Assembly (NCBI RefSeq): GCF_009429125.1
Contig: NZ_CP045529.1
Coordinates: 1,054,001 to 1,118,000 of the forward strand
Direction: 5' to 3'
DNA length: 64,000 bases
Origin: Luteimicrobium xylanilyticum
GTDB lineage: Bacteria > Actinomycetota > Actinomycetes > Actinomycetales > Cellulomonadaceae
In this document: positions 17,347 to 25,092 of the stretch, piece by piece
Position numbering within the stretch: the first letter of the stretch is position 1
How the letters are laid out: the number at the start of each line of letters is the position of its first letter
Program-made: the position numbers and the translations under genes
The notes under the pieces: generated by a model
Seen by the model: the letters and a program-made list of their open reading frames with translations, nothing else
What the model was told of the DNA's origin: nothing
Database searches by the model: none

Positions 17347-18990
17347 ATGTCCGGCGCCCCGTCGCTGCCCCCCGTCCAGCTCGCCGACGACTCCCGTCGC
17401 GAGATCCGTCGCGCCCTGCTGTCCGTCTACGACAAGACCGGCCTCGTCGAGCTGGCCCGCGGTCTGCACGCCGCGGGCGTCGAGCTCGTGTCCACCGGCT
17501 CCACCGCCGCCACCGTCGCGGCCGAGGGCATCCCCGTCACTCGCGTCGAGGACCTGACGGGCTTCCCCGAGTGCCTCGAGGGCCGTGTCAAGACGCTGCA
17601 CCCGCGCGTCCACGCGGGCATCCTCGCCGACTCGCGCAAGCCCGAGCACATGGAGCAGCTGGGGCAGCTCGACGTCCTCCCGTTCGAGCTCGTCGTGGTC
17701 AACCTCTACCCGTTCCGCGAGACGGTGCTCTCGGGCGCCACGCCCGACGAGTGCGTCGAGCAGATCGACATCGGCGGCCCGTCCATGGTCCGCGCGGCCG
17801 CGAAGAACCACCCGAGCGTCGCCGTCGTCGTCGACCCGACCGCGTACGGGGACGTCCTCGCCGCGGTGACCGAGGGCGGCTTCACCTTCGCGGCCCGCAA
17901 GCGCCTCGCCGCGCAGGCGTTCGCGCACACCGCCGCGTACGACGTCGCGGTCGCCTCCTGGTTCGGGAGCACCTATGCGCCCGACGCCGACGGCCAGGGC
18001 TTCCCCGCCTTCACCGGCGCCACGTGGGACCGGTCCGCGGTGCTCCGCTACGGCGAGAACCCGCACCAGAGGGCCGCGCTCTACACCCACTGGCGCGGCG
18101 GGCTCGCCACCGCGACCCAGCTCCAGGGCAAGGAGATGAGCTACAACAACTACGTCGACGCCGACGCCGCCCGCCGTGCCGCGTACGACCACGACGGGCC
18201 CGCGGTCGCCGTCGTCAAGCACAACAACCCGTGCGGCGTCGCGACCGCCGACGACATCGCCGACGCCTACCGCAAGGCCCACGCCACCGACCCGGTGTCC
18301 GCTTACGGGGGCGTCGTCGCGTCGAACCGCGTCGTCACGACGGAGCTCGCGGAGGCCCTCAAGCCCGTGTTCACCGAGGTGATCGTGGCTCCCGGGTTCG
18401 AGGAGGGGGCGCTCGAGGTGCTCGCGAGCAAGAAGAACCTCCGCGTCCTCGTGCTGCCGGCCGAGGTCACCGAGGACCCGATCGAGTTCCGCGCCATCTC
18501 CGGCGGCGTCCTCGTGCAGACGGTCGACAAGATCGACGCGGTGGTGTCGGACGAGCACGACGTCGTCACCGGCGGGGACGACCCGGAGCACTGGCGTCTC
18601 GTCGCCGGGCACGCGGCCGACGAGGCGACTCTCGCCGACCTCGCGTTCGCGTGGCGCGCGATCCGTGCCGCGAAGTCCAACGCGATCCTTCTCGCCGACC
18701 AGCAGGCCGCCGTCGGCATCGGGATGGGGCAGGTCAACCGGGTGGACTCGTGCCGTCTCGCCGTCGAGCGCGCCAACACCCTCGCCGACGGCGAGGAGCG
18801 GGCCCGGGGCTCGGTCGCGGCGTCGGACGCGTACTTCCCGTTCGCGGACGGCCTGCAGATCCTCCTCGACGCGGGCGTGCGCGCCGTCGTCGCGCCCGGA
18901 GGCTCGATCCGCGACGCCGAGGTGATCGCGGCCGCTCAGGAGGCGGGCGTCACCCTGTACTTCACGGGCACGCGCCACTTCGCGCACTGA
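17347..18990 (+). CDS. purH: Bifunctional AICAR formyltransferase / IMP cyclohydrolase
   Basis: Last two steps of IMP synthesis in one 547-residue protein. The N-terminal MGS-like IMP cyclohydrolase domain (residues about 20-150) has [25 protein letters not shown] and [15 protein letters not shown]. The C-terminal AICAR transformylase has [25 protein letters not shown] (the catalytic Lys-His-Asn), [24 protein letters not shown] and, near the end, [13 protein letters not shown]. The ATG is set by AGGAGGA 4 nt upstream. It is controlled by the ZTP riboswitch in its leader and separated from its usual partner purN by the surface-protein block. Confidence 0.96.
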   Translation: MSGAPSLPPVQLADDSRREIRRALLSVYDKTGLVELARGLHAAGVELVSTGSTAATVAAEGIPVTRVEDLTGFPECLEGRVKTLHPRVHAGILADSRKPEHMEQLGQLDVLPFELVVVNLYPFRETVLSGATPDECVEQIDIGGPSMVRAAAKNHPSVAVVVDPTAYGDVLAAVTEGGFTFAARKRLAAQAFAHTAAYDVAVASWFGSTYAPDADGQGFPAFTGATWDRSAVLRYGENPHQRAALYTHWRGGLATATQLQGKEMSYNNYVDADAARRAAYDHDGPAVAVVKHNNPCGVATADDIADAYRKAHATDPVSAYGGVVASNRVVTTELAEALKPVFTEVIVAPGFEEGALEVLASKKNLRVLVLPAEVTEDPIEFRAISGGVLVQTVDKIDAVVSDEHDVVTGGDDPEHWRLVAGHAADEATLADLAFAWRAIRAAKSNAILLADQQAAVGIGMGQVNRVDSCRLAVERANTLADGEERARGSVAASDAYFPFADGLQILLDAGVRAVVAPGGSIRDAEVIAAAQEAGVTLYFTGTRHFAH

Positions 18991-18991
18991 G

Positions 18992-19020
18992 GCTCCGCGG
19001 CAGCAGGGCGAGCGGAGGCC
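18992..19020 (+). terminator. Possible weak terminator after purH
   Basis: GCTCCGC and GCGGAGGC can pair around a 13-nt loop just after the purH stop; the stem has a bulge. Weak evidence. Confidence 0.3.
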
Positions 19021-19103
19021 GACGGGGTCGCCGCGGCGACGGGTCGGGGGGTGTGCGCACATCTCCCGGCCCGGCGCCGGACGCGGGCACCACCGCGTCC
19101 CCG

Positions 19104-19109
19104 TAGGCT
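19104..19109 (+). promoter_or_regulatory. -10 element, leaderless NYN gene
   Basis: TAGGCT 7 nt before the ATG at 19117. Confidence 0.5.
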
Positions 19110-19116
19110 GACGTGC

Positions 19117-20367
19117 ATGGATACCGAAGAACGTCTTGCCGTCTTCCTCGACTACGAGAACCTCGCGCTCGGCGCGCGCGAGCACCTGGGCGGGATGACG
19201 TTCGACTTCGGGCCGATCGCGGACGCTCTCGCGGTGCGCGGCCGGGTCGTGGTGCGGCGCGCGTACGCGGACTGGTCGTATTTCGACGAGGACCGCCGCG
19301 CCCTGACCCGCCACCAGGTCGAGCTCATCGAGATGCCGCAGCGCATGGGGGCGTCCCGCAAGAACGCCGCGGACATCAAGATGGTCGTGGACGCGATCGA
19401 GATGGCGTTCGAGCGCGACTACATCTCGACGTTCGTGATGTGCACGGGGGACAGCGACTTCTCGCCGCTGGTCCACAAGCTGCGCGAGCTGAACAAGCGC
19501 GTGATCGGGGTGGGCGTCGAGCTGTCGACGTCCCGGCTGCTGCCGCCCGCGTGCGACGAGTTCCTGTTCTACGACCGTCTGGAGGGCGTGGACGTCCCCG
19601 AGCCCGGGGAGTCGAAGTCGTCGCGGTCGTCCTCGCCGCGTCCGGCCCGCCGGGGGCGGGCCAAGGCCAAGGCCGCGCCCGACGACGCAGCCGAGACCGC
19701 GGTCGAGTCGCCGTCGAGCGCCGAGCAGGCCGCCGAGCCGGCGGCGACCGAGAAGCCGGAGAAGGCTGCGACCAAGAGCGCCGGCGCCCGTCGTTCGACC
19801 CGCAAGGGCTCGAAGGCCGAGCCGCCGGCCGAACCCGTCGAGCCCGAGGAGACGCCCACGGAGGACACCGACGACAACGACGACCAGGTGACCGAGGGCC
19901 CGACCATGGAGGTCCGGGTCGCGCAGACGCTCGCGGACCTCGAGTCCTCGACGAGCGGGGACGTGACGGCGTCGGCGCTCAAGCGGGCGCTGCTGCGCAA
20001 GGACCCGACGTTCTCGGAGTCCGAGTACGGGTTCCGGTCGTTCGGGGAGTTCGTGCGGTACCTCGCGGACCGCGGCATCGTCGAGCTCGGGACCGGCCCG
20101 GCGGCGGGAGACCCCTCGGTCTCGCTGCCCGCCCAGGGGGACACGGCCGAGGCGTTCGCGTTCCTGCGGTCCGTGGTGGCGGAGGACGGCGGATCGGCGG
20201 CGATGTCGGGGCTCAAGGACCAGCTCCGCAAGCGCCGGCCGGCGTTCAGCGAGAAGGCGCTCGGGTTCCGGGGCTTCCTGCAGTTCTGCAAGGCCGCCGC
20301 CGAGGCGGGAGCGGTGGACATGCGGTGGGACGACGACGAGGACGCGTACATCCTGACGGTCTCCTGA
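19117..20367 (+). CDS. NYN-domain protein (PIN-like nuclease fold) with two OST-HTH/LOTUS domains
   Basis: Predicted RNA-processing protein of 416 residues. Residues 1-155 form an NYN (LabA/DUF88-type PIN-like) domain: VFLDYENLALGAR gives the first metal-binding Asp, KNAADIKMVVDAIEMAF the second, and FVMCTGDSDFSPLVHKLRELNK the third and fourth. An acidic/Lys-rich linker of about 110 residues follows. Two OST-HTH (LOTUS) winged-helix domains end the protein, near residues 265-330 and 345-416, each with the same signature (KDPTFSESEYGFRSFGEFV and RRPAFSEKALGFRGFLQFC). LOTUS domains bind RNA, often G-rich, so an RNA-guided or RNA-specific nuclease is a fair inference. It is monocistronic and leaderless. 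Confidence 0.88.
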   Translation: MDTEERLAVFLDYENLALGAREHLGGMTFDFGPIADALAVRGRVVVRRAYADWSYFDEDRRALTRHQVELIEMPQRMGASRKNAADIKMVVDAIEMAFERDYISTFVMCTGDSDFSPLVHKLRELNKRVIGVGVELSTSRLLPPACDEFLFYDRLEGVDVPEPGESKSSRSSSPRPARRGRAKAKAAPDDAAETAVESPSSAEQAAEPAATEKPEKAATKSAGARRSTRKGSKAEPPAEPVEPEETPTEDTDDNDDQVTEGPTMEVRVAQTLADLESSTSGDVTASALKRALLRKDPTFSESEYGFRSFGEFVRYLADRGIVELGTGPAAGDPSVSLPAQGDTAEAFAFLRSVVAEDGGSAAMSGLKDQLRKRRPAFSEKALGFRGFLQFCKAAAEAGAVDMRWDDDEDAYILTVS

Positions 20368-20394
20368 CTCCGGGCGACCTTCCGGCGGACCGAG

Positions 20395-21702
20395 TCAGGG
20401 GAGCGTGACGACGGCGTCCTTGAGGGGCCGCGCCGGGTCCGCGGCCGCCTCGACGTCCACGAGCGGCAGCCCCGCGCGCAGCAGGCGTCGCAGCGCGCCG
20501 ACCTCGCGATGCCGGTCGACGACGAGCACCCCGCGCAGCCGCGCGACCTGCCGCCCGTCGTGGGTCCGTGCGTCGTCGCCGTCGAGGTAGAGGGCGGCCC
20601 AGCCGTCGTCGTGCCCGGGCAGCCCGCGCAGGGCGACCTCGTCGAATGCCGACGGCGTGCCGAACAGCGCGAGGTCGTGCCCGAGCTGCTGGCTGAACAC
20701 GTACGGCGCGTGCCCGGCCGGCAGTGCGGTCGCCGTCGTCTCGGTGCTCGGCCCGAGGTCGGCGAGCAGCGTTCGGACCGTGCTCTCGGGATCGTGCAGC
20801 GCGGCGGACCAGTGCCCGCCCGGCACGTCCCCGTACACGGTGCCGTGCCGGGTCACGCAGTCGCCCACCGCGTAGACCCGCGGGGCGACCCGCCCGACGG
20901 CGTCGCCCGCGAGCGACCCGCGAGCGTCCATGGGCAGGGTGCCGCGCAGCCAGTCGGTGGCGGGCCGTGCGCCGACCGCCGCGAGCACGACGTCGCCGCG
21001 CAGCACCTCACCGGAGGCGAGCTCGACGTTCGCGCCGGCCCCGGCGTCGTCGGGCCGGATCGCGACGACGGCCTCGCCGAGCCGCAGCTCTACCCCTGCG
21101 GCTGCGTACCAGGGCGCGAGGTGCCGCCCGACGTCCGCGCCGAGCTGCCGCTCGAGCGGGACGTCGAGGGCCTCGACGACGACGACCTCGCAGCCCGCCT
21201 TCGTCGCGACGCCCGCGACCTCGGCGCCGATCCACCCCGCCCCCACCGAGACCAGCCGGGCACCGGGCGTCAGGCGGGCGCGGAGGCGGGCGGCGTCGTC
21301 CCAGGTGTGCAGGACCGCCGCGGCCTCCCACCCGGCCGGCACGACGGGCCGCGACCCGACCGCGAGCACCACCGCGTCGGCCTCGACCGTGCCCGACGGC
21401 GTCGCGACGGCCACCCCGTCCGGCCGGACCTCGAGCGCGTGGGCCGGGTCGGCGGGGCGGAGGTCGTCGGCGAGGGCCGCGACGTCGACACCCATCTCGT
21501 GCACCAGGTCCGCGGGGGAGTCGCGCTCGAACAGCTCCTTGGACAGCGGCGGCCGGTCGTAGGGTGCCCGGCCCTCGGCGCCCAGCACCGTGACCCGGCC
21601 CTCGAACCCCTGGGCGCGCAGCGCGGCGACCGTCTGCGCGCCGGCGAGCCCACCGCCCACCACGACCACACCGAGCAGCGATCCCTCGCGATCTGACGTC
21701 AC
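20395..21702 (-). CDS. FAD-dependent ferredoxin-reductase-type oxidoreductase
   Basis: Cytoplasmic flavoprotein of 435 residues, similar to rhodocoxin/putidaredoxin reductases. The FAD-binding GxGxxG is GVVVVGGGLAGAQTVAAL at the N-terminus, and EGRAPYDRPPLSKE is the family signature after it. The NAD(P)H-binding Rossmann fold has VSVGAGWIGAEVA with the acidic VVVVEALD. The FAD-contacting VYAVGDCV is near residue 270, and a C-terminal reductase dimer domain follows. No ferredoxin or P450 gene is adjacent, so the electron acceptor is unknown. GTG at 21702 is chosen because TACGGT lies 6 nt before it. It is convergent with the NYN gene and divergent from DUF3017. Confidence 0.87.
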   Translation of the reverse strand: MTSDREGSLLGVVVVGGGLAGAQTVAALRAQGFEGRVTVLGAEGRAPYDRPPLSKELFERDSPADLVHEMGVDVAALADDLRPADPAHALEVRPDGVAVATPSGTVEADAVVLAVGSRPVVPAGWEAAAVLHTWDDAARLRARLTPGARLVSVGAGWIGAEVAGVATKAGCEVVVVEALDVPLERQLGADVGRHLAPWYAAAGVELRLGEAVVAIRPDDAGAGANVELASGEVLRGDVVLAAVGARPATDWLRGTLPMDARGSLAGDAVGRVAPRVYAVGDCVTRHGTVYGDVPGGHWSAALHDPESTVRTLLADLGPSTETTATALPAGHAPYVFSQQLGHDLALFGTPSAFDEVALRGLPGHDDGWAALYLDGDDARTHDGRQVARLRGVLVVDRHREVGALRRLLRAGLPLVDVEAAADPARPLKDAVVTLP

Positions 21703-21708
21703 CCGACC

Positions 21709-21714
21709 ACCGTA
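21709..21714 (-). promoter_or_regulatory. -10 element, leaderless oxidoreductase gene
   Basis: TACGGT on the minus strand, 6 nt before the GTG start. Confidence 0.45.
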
Positions 21715-21732
21715 GCCGCGTGGCCGCACGGG

Positions 21733-21738
21733 TAGGCT
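21733..21738 (+). promoter_or_regulatory. -10 element of the DUF3017 gene
   Basis: TAGGCT; predicted leader of about 30 nt with CGGAG as ribosome site. Confidence 0.4.
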
Positions 21739-21776
21739 CAGGGCGACAAAACCCCCGCACCGTACGGAGCACCTGC

Positions 21777-22079
21777 GTGTCCGAGCACCGCCCCCCGACC
21801 GACGAGATCGTCGTCCCGCGTCGCAGCAGCGCCGCCGTGTGGCTGGTCGTCGCGGCGGTGGTCGTCGCCACGGTCACGTTCGCCGTCGTCGGGCCGCGCG
21901 CCGGGTGCTCGGTCGTGGCGGGCACCCTGTTCGCGCTGGCCCTCGCGCGCGCCGTCGGGCCGGAGCCCGGCCTGCCCGGGGTGGCGGTGCGCGGACGGGT
22001 GCTCGACGTCGTCGGCTACCTGCTCCTCGGCGCCGTCATCGCCGTGCTGGCGTTCACGTCGCCGAGCCTCGTCGCGTGA
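21777..22079 (+). CDS. DUF3017 small membrane protein
   Basis: Protein of 100 residues with three hydrophobic segments (AVWLVVAAVVVATVTFAVVG, SVVAGTLFALALARAV, YLLLGAVIAVLAF) separated by the short VGPEPGLPGVAVRGR loop that marks DUF3017. The family is actinobacterial, has no known function, and is often near folD and mdh; here folD is 19 kb away. The GTG start has CGGAG 7 nt upstream. The gene ends at a strong bidirectional terminator. Confidence 0.75.
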   Translation: MSEHRPPTDEIVVPRRSSAAVWLVVAAVVVATVTFAVVGPRAGCSVVAGTLFALALARAVGPEPGLPGVAVRGRVLDVVGYLLLGAVIAVLAFTSPSLVA

Positions 22080-22119
22080 GGTCCGGCGCCTGAGGGCGTC
22101 GGGCCGAGCCCGGGACGCG

Positions 22120-22155
22120 CGAGAGCCCGGTCGCCGTCAGGCGACCGGGCTCTCG
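22120..22155. terminator. Bidirectional terminator between DUF3017 and aquaporin
   Basis: Perfect 16-bp stem (22120-22135 with 22140-22155) and GTCA loop. It sits between convergent genes and can serve both. Confidence 0.8.
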
Positions 22156-22170
22156 TCTGCTTCGGGCGGC

Positions 22171-23208
22171 TCAGGCCTGGGGCTTGTCGGTGCCCTCGGG
22201 CGCGTCGCCCTTCGCCTCGGTGGTGTCGACGGTCGGCTCGGCCGCGTCCGCGAGGTCGGACACCTCGTCGTCGGCGACCCTGTCGCGCAGCTCGTCGGCC
22301 TTGGCGTGCAGGTCGGCGGCAGCCTCCTCGAGCTTCTCCTCGGCCGCCTCGGCGCCCTCGGTGACGGGGCTCACGGGCTTGCCGTCGACCGACTGGCGCG
22401 GCGCGGCGAACGCCAGGTAGAAGAGCGCCGCGATGCCGGCGCCGACCAGCGGCGCGACCCAGAACAGCCACAGCTGCCCGGCGACGCCGTCGAACGTGAA
22501 GATGTTGCCCGTCGAGAAGATCGCCGACGCCGTGGAGCGGGCGGGGTTGACGGAGGCGTTCGTGATCGGCCCGGCGACGATGATCGCGGCGAAGAGCGCG
22601 AAGCCGATGGCGATCGGGGCGACCTTGGACGCCTTGGCGCGCTTGTCGGTGACGCCGATGATGACGCCCACGAAGACCGCGGTGACGGCGATCTCGGCGA
22701 GGAGCGCGGCGGTCAGCGAGAACTGCGCCTGGCCCGAGGACAGGCCGGAGAGCGGCGAGTGGTTCGCCCAGCCGTTCGCGGTGCCCGAGAAGAGCGAGCG
22801 CGTGCTCTTCTCGCTCAGCGCCTTGACGAGCGTGTCGGGGATGGTGGCGAACAGGAGCGCGGCCGCGGCCGTACCGCCGACGACCTGCGCGAGCCAGTAG
22901 GGGACGAGGTCACGCCACTTGGCGCGGCCGACGATCGTCAGGCCGAAGGTCACGGCCGGGTTGAAGTGGCCGCCGGAGACGTGGCCGACCGCCGCGACCA
23001 GCGCCGCGACACCGAGGCCACCCGCGATCGCGACCGGGAACACGTAGCTGCCGTTCGAGAACCGGTTGTAGAGCGCGACGCCGACGATCGCGAGCACGAG
23101 GCCGAACGTGCCGAACGCCTCGGCTCCGAGCCGCGCGGCGAGCGAGGACTCCGTCCGGGCCGGGGGCGCCGCCTCCGCGGGCGCCGGGGCAACTGTGACC
23201 TGCGACAT
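22171..23208 (-). CDS. Aquaporin (MIP family) with long acidic C-terminal tail
   Basis: Inner-membrane channel of 345 residues. Six helices and both NPA boxes are visible: GGHFNPAVTFG in loop B and NASVNPARSTAS in loop E, the latter with the conserved Arg of the selectivity filter. The residue pattern favours a water-selective AqpZ-type pore over a glycerol channel; this is a judgement from loop E, not a measurement. The last 75 residues (EGAEAAEEKLEEAAADLHAKADELRD and on) are acidic, helical and probably coiled-coil, an unusual cytoplasmic extension for an aquaporin. The ATG at 23208 is preferred over an in-frame ATG 60 nt upstream because it directly precedes the conserved part. Confidence 0.9.
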   Translation of the reverse strand: MSQVTVAPAPAEAAPPARTESSLAARLGAEAFGTFGLVLAIVGVALYNRFSNGSYVFPVAIAGGLGVAALVAAVGHVSGGHFNPAVTFGLTIVGRAKWRDLVPYWLAQVVGGTAAAALLFATIPDTLVKALSEKSTRSLFSGTANGWANHSPLSGLSSGQAQFSLTAALLAEIAVTAVFVGVIIGVTDKRAKASKVAPIAIGFALFAAIIVAGPITNASVNPARSTASAIFSTGNIFTFDGVAGQLWLFWVAPLVGAGIAALFYLAFAAPRQSVDGKPVSPVTEGAEAAEEKLEEAAADLHAKADELRDRVADDEVSDLADAAEPTVDTTEAKGDAPEGTDKPQA

Positions 23209-23555
23209 GGGATTGACCTGTCCGTTCTGATGGGGCGCAGCGGCGGCCGCCACGCGGCGAATGGGCATGCAGGCGCCATCTTGCCACCTGCCTCGCCCGC
23301 AAACCCGCAGATCTTCCCGTGCGAGCGTGTGTTTCTCCTGGGAAACGGGCCTTCCTGTGGCGCCCGTCCGCGGCCCGCCCGACGGCGCCCCGTGCCGAAG
23401 TCTCTTGACATCAAGTAATCTGGGTCGCGGTGCCCGCGATCGCGGGCCGGCCCGCGCAGTGCGGGCGCCGACGTGCGGCACGAACGACGTCCCGCCACCG
23501 GCGCCCGGGCCACGGGCCCAGCAATCCAGGCTCATACCCCGGGAGTGACCCGCGC
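23209..23555. other. Divergent intergenic region, aquaporin / icd
   Basis: 347 bp between divergent starts. It contains the icd promoter and operator (listed separately). The aquaporin side shows no clear promoter hexamers. The leader of icd from about 23430 is GC-rich with no riboswitch I recognise, and no coding frame in it looks real. Confidence 0.6.
23404..23421 (+). promoter_or_regulatory. icd promoter with CTTGACATCAAG operator
   Basis: CTTGACATCAAG (23404-23415) is an inverted repeat with 5-bp arms directly abutting TAATCT, a good -10. A protein bound there would block RNA polymerase. The core matches the operator at the sucCD promoter. Confidence 0.5.
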
Positions 23556-24773
23556 ATGGCGAAGATCAAGGTCGAAGGTCCGGTCGTCGAGCTCGACGGC
23601 GACGAGATGACCCGCATCATCTGGCAGTTCATCAAGGACCGCCTCATCCACCCCTACCTCGACGTGGACCTCAAGTACTACGACCTGTCGATCCAGAACC
23701 GCGACGCGACCGATGACCAGGTCACGATCGACGCCGCGAACGCGATCAAGGAGCACCACGTCGGCGTCAAGTGCGCCACGATCACCCCCGACGAGGCCCG
23801 TGTCGAGGAGTTCGGCCTCAAGAAGATGTGGGTCTCGCCCAACGGCACGATCCGCAACATCCTCGGCGGTGTCGTGTTCCGTGAGCCGATCATCATCTCG
23901 AACATCCCGCGCCTGGTCCCGGGCTGGAACAAGCCGATCATCATCGGCCGCCACGCGTTCGGCGACCAGTACCGCGCCACCAACTTCAAGGTCCCCGGCG
24001 CGGGCACGCTGACGCTGACCTACACGCCCGAGGACGGCTCGGAGCCGATCCACCAGCAGGTCGTCACGTACCCCGAGGGTGGCGGCGTCGCCATGGGGAT
24101 GTACAACTTCAACGACTCCATCCGTGACTTCGCGCGGGCGTCGTTCGCGTACGGCCTGCAGCGGAACTACCCGGTCTACCTCTCGACCAAGAACACGATC
24201 CTCAAGGCCTACGACGGCCAGTTCAAGGACCTGTTCCAGGAGATCTTCGACACCGAGTTCAAGGCGGACTTCGAGGCCGCCGGCCTCACCTACGAGCACC
24301 GCCTCATCGACGACATGGTCGCCTCCGCCATGAAGTGGGAGGGCGGCTACGTCTGGGCCTGCAAGAACTACGACGGTGACGTCCAGTCCGACACCGTCGC
24401 GCAGGGCTTCGGCTCGCTCGGCCTCATGACGTCGGTCCTCATGACGCCCGACGGCAAGACCGTCGAGGCCGAGGCGGCGCACGGCACCGTCACGCGGCAC
24501 TACCGCCAGCACCAGCAGGGCAAGCCGACGTCGACCAACCCGATCGCGTCGATCTTCGCCTGGACCGGTGGGCTCAAGCACCGTGGCAAGCTCGACGGCA
24601 CCCCGGCCGTCGTGGAGTTCGCCGAGACGCTCGAGGACGTCGTCGTGAAGACGGTCGAGTCGGGCAAGATGACGAAGGACCTCGCGCTCCTCGTCGGCCC
24701 TGACCAGGCCTGGCAGACGACCGAGGAGTTCCTCGCCACGCTCGACGAGAACCTCAAGGCCCGTCTGGCCTGA
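23556..24773 (+). CDS. icd: NADP-dependent isocitrate dehydrogenase, homodimeric type
   Basis: Converts isocitrate to 2-oxoglutarate with NADPH production. At 405 residues it belongs to the homodimeric class shared with eukaryotic enzymes, not the 740-residue monomeric form of Corynebacterium. Characteristic stretches are [13 protein letters not shown] at the N-terminus, [17 protein letters not shown] for substrate binding, [14 protein letters not shown], and [14 protein letters not shown] with [19 protein letters not shown], which bind the adenine phosphate of NADP. ATG at 23556 follows GGGAGTGACC. It is a single-gene unit ending at a strong terminator. Confidence 0.96.
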   Translation: MAKIKVEGPVVELDGDEMTRIIWQFIKDRLIHPYLDVDLKYYDLSIQNRDATDDQVTIDAANAIKEHHVGVKCATITPDEARVEEFGLKKMWVSPNGTIRNILGGVVFREPIIISNIPRLVPGWNKPIIIGRHAFGDQYRATNFKVPGAGTLTLTYTPEDGSEPIHQQVVTYPEGGGVAMGMYNFNDSIRDFARASFAYGLQRNYPVYLSTKNTILKAYDGQFKDLFQEIFDTEFKADFEAAGLTYEHRLIDDMVASAMKWEGGYVWACKNYDGDVQSDTVAQGFGSLGLMTSVLMTPDGKTVEAEAAHGTVTRHYRQHQQGKPTSTNPIASIFAWTGGLKHRGKLDGTPAVVEFAETLEDVVVKTVESGKMTKDLALLVGPDQAWQTTEEFLATLDENLKARLA

Positions 24774-24786
24774 TCCGAGTACGTCC

Positions 24787-24838
24787 CGCCCGAGGGGCGA
24801 GTGCGCGGCCTGTCGTCCGCGCGCTCGCCCCTCGGGCG
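24787..24838 (+). terminator. Long hairpin terminator after icd
   Basis: Arms of 22 nt (CGCCCGAGGGGCGAG and onward) pair almost without mismatch around a CTGTCGT loop and are followed by TTTCC. It is the strongest intrinsic terminator in the window. Confidence 0.8.
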
Positions 24839-24876
24839 TTTCCGTGCCCGTCACGAGGTCCTTGATAGTTCAACCG

Positions 24877-24906
24877 TTGACACCAAACTCAGGCTTCTCC
24901 TAGGGT
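24877..24906 (+). promoter_or_regulatory. Promoter of the GH3 gene
   Basis: TTGACA, an 18-nt spacer and TAGGGT, one of the best sigma-70-type promoters in the window. It gives a leader of about 180 nt. Confidence 0.7.
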
Positions 24907-24919
24907 CGAGAACGGACCC

Positions 24920-24941
24920 ATCGTCGAAGCGCTTCGATGAT
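24920..24941 (+). promoter_or_regulatory. LacI-family operator at the GH3 promoter
   Basis: A near-perfect palindrome centred on TCGAAGCGCTTCGA (24924-24937), 14 nt after the -10, so it covers the initially transcribed region. The AGCGCT centre is the half-site arrangement of LacI-type sugar repressors (CelR/CebR class in Actinobacteria). Confidence 0.65.
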
Positions 24942-25092
24942 CCGTTCGCTCAGAGGTCCGCCGGTCGCGACGGCGGGGACCGGTGCGAGGTTGCACCGGC
25001 AGACGCCGACGACGGCGCCGCCCCCGGCTCGAGGCGCCCGGCGCCTGCCGTCGCGGCCGACCATCGTGGGTCGGCCCGGACCGAGGGGAACC

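Noticed and set aside
23209-23555. A coding extension of icd or aquaporin into the intergenic region
   Set aside because: The open frames there lack conserved sequence, contain the icd promoter and operator, and would make atypically long proteins.
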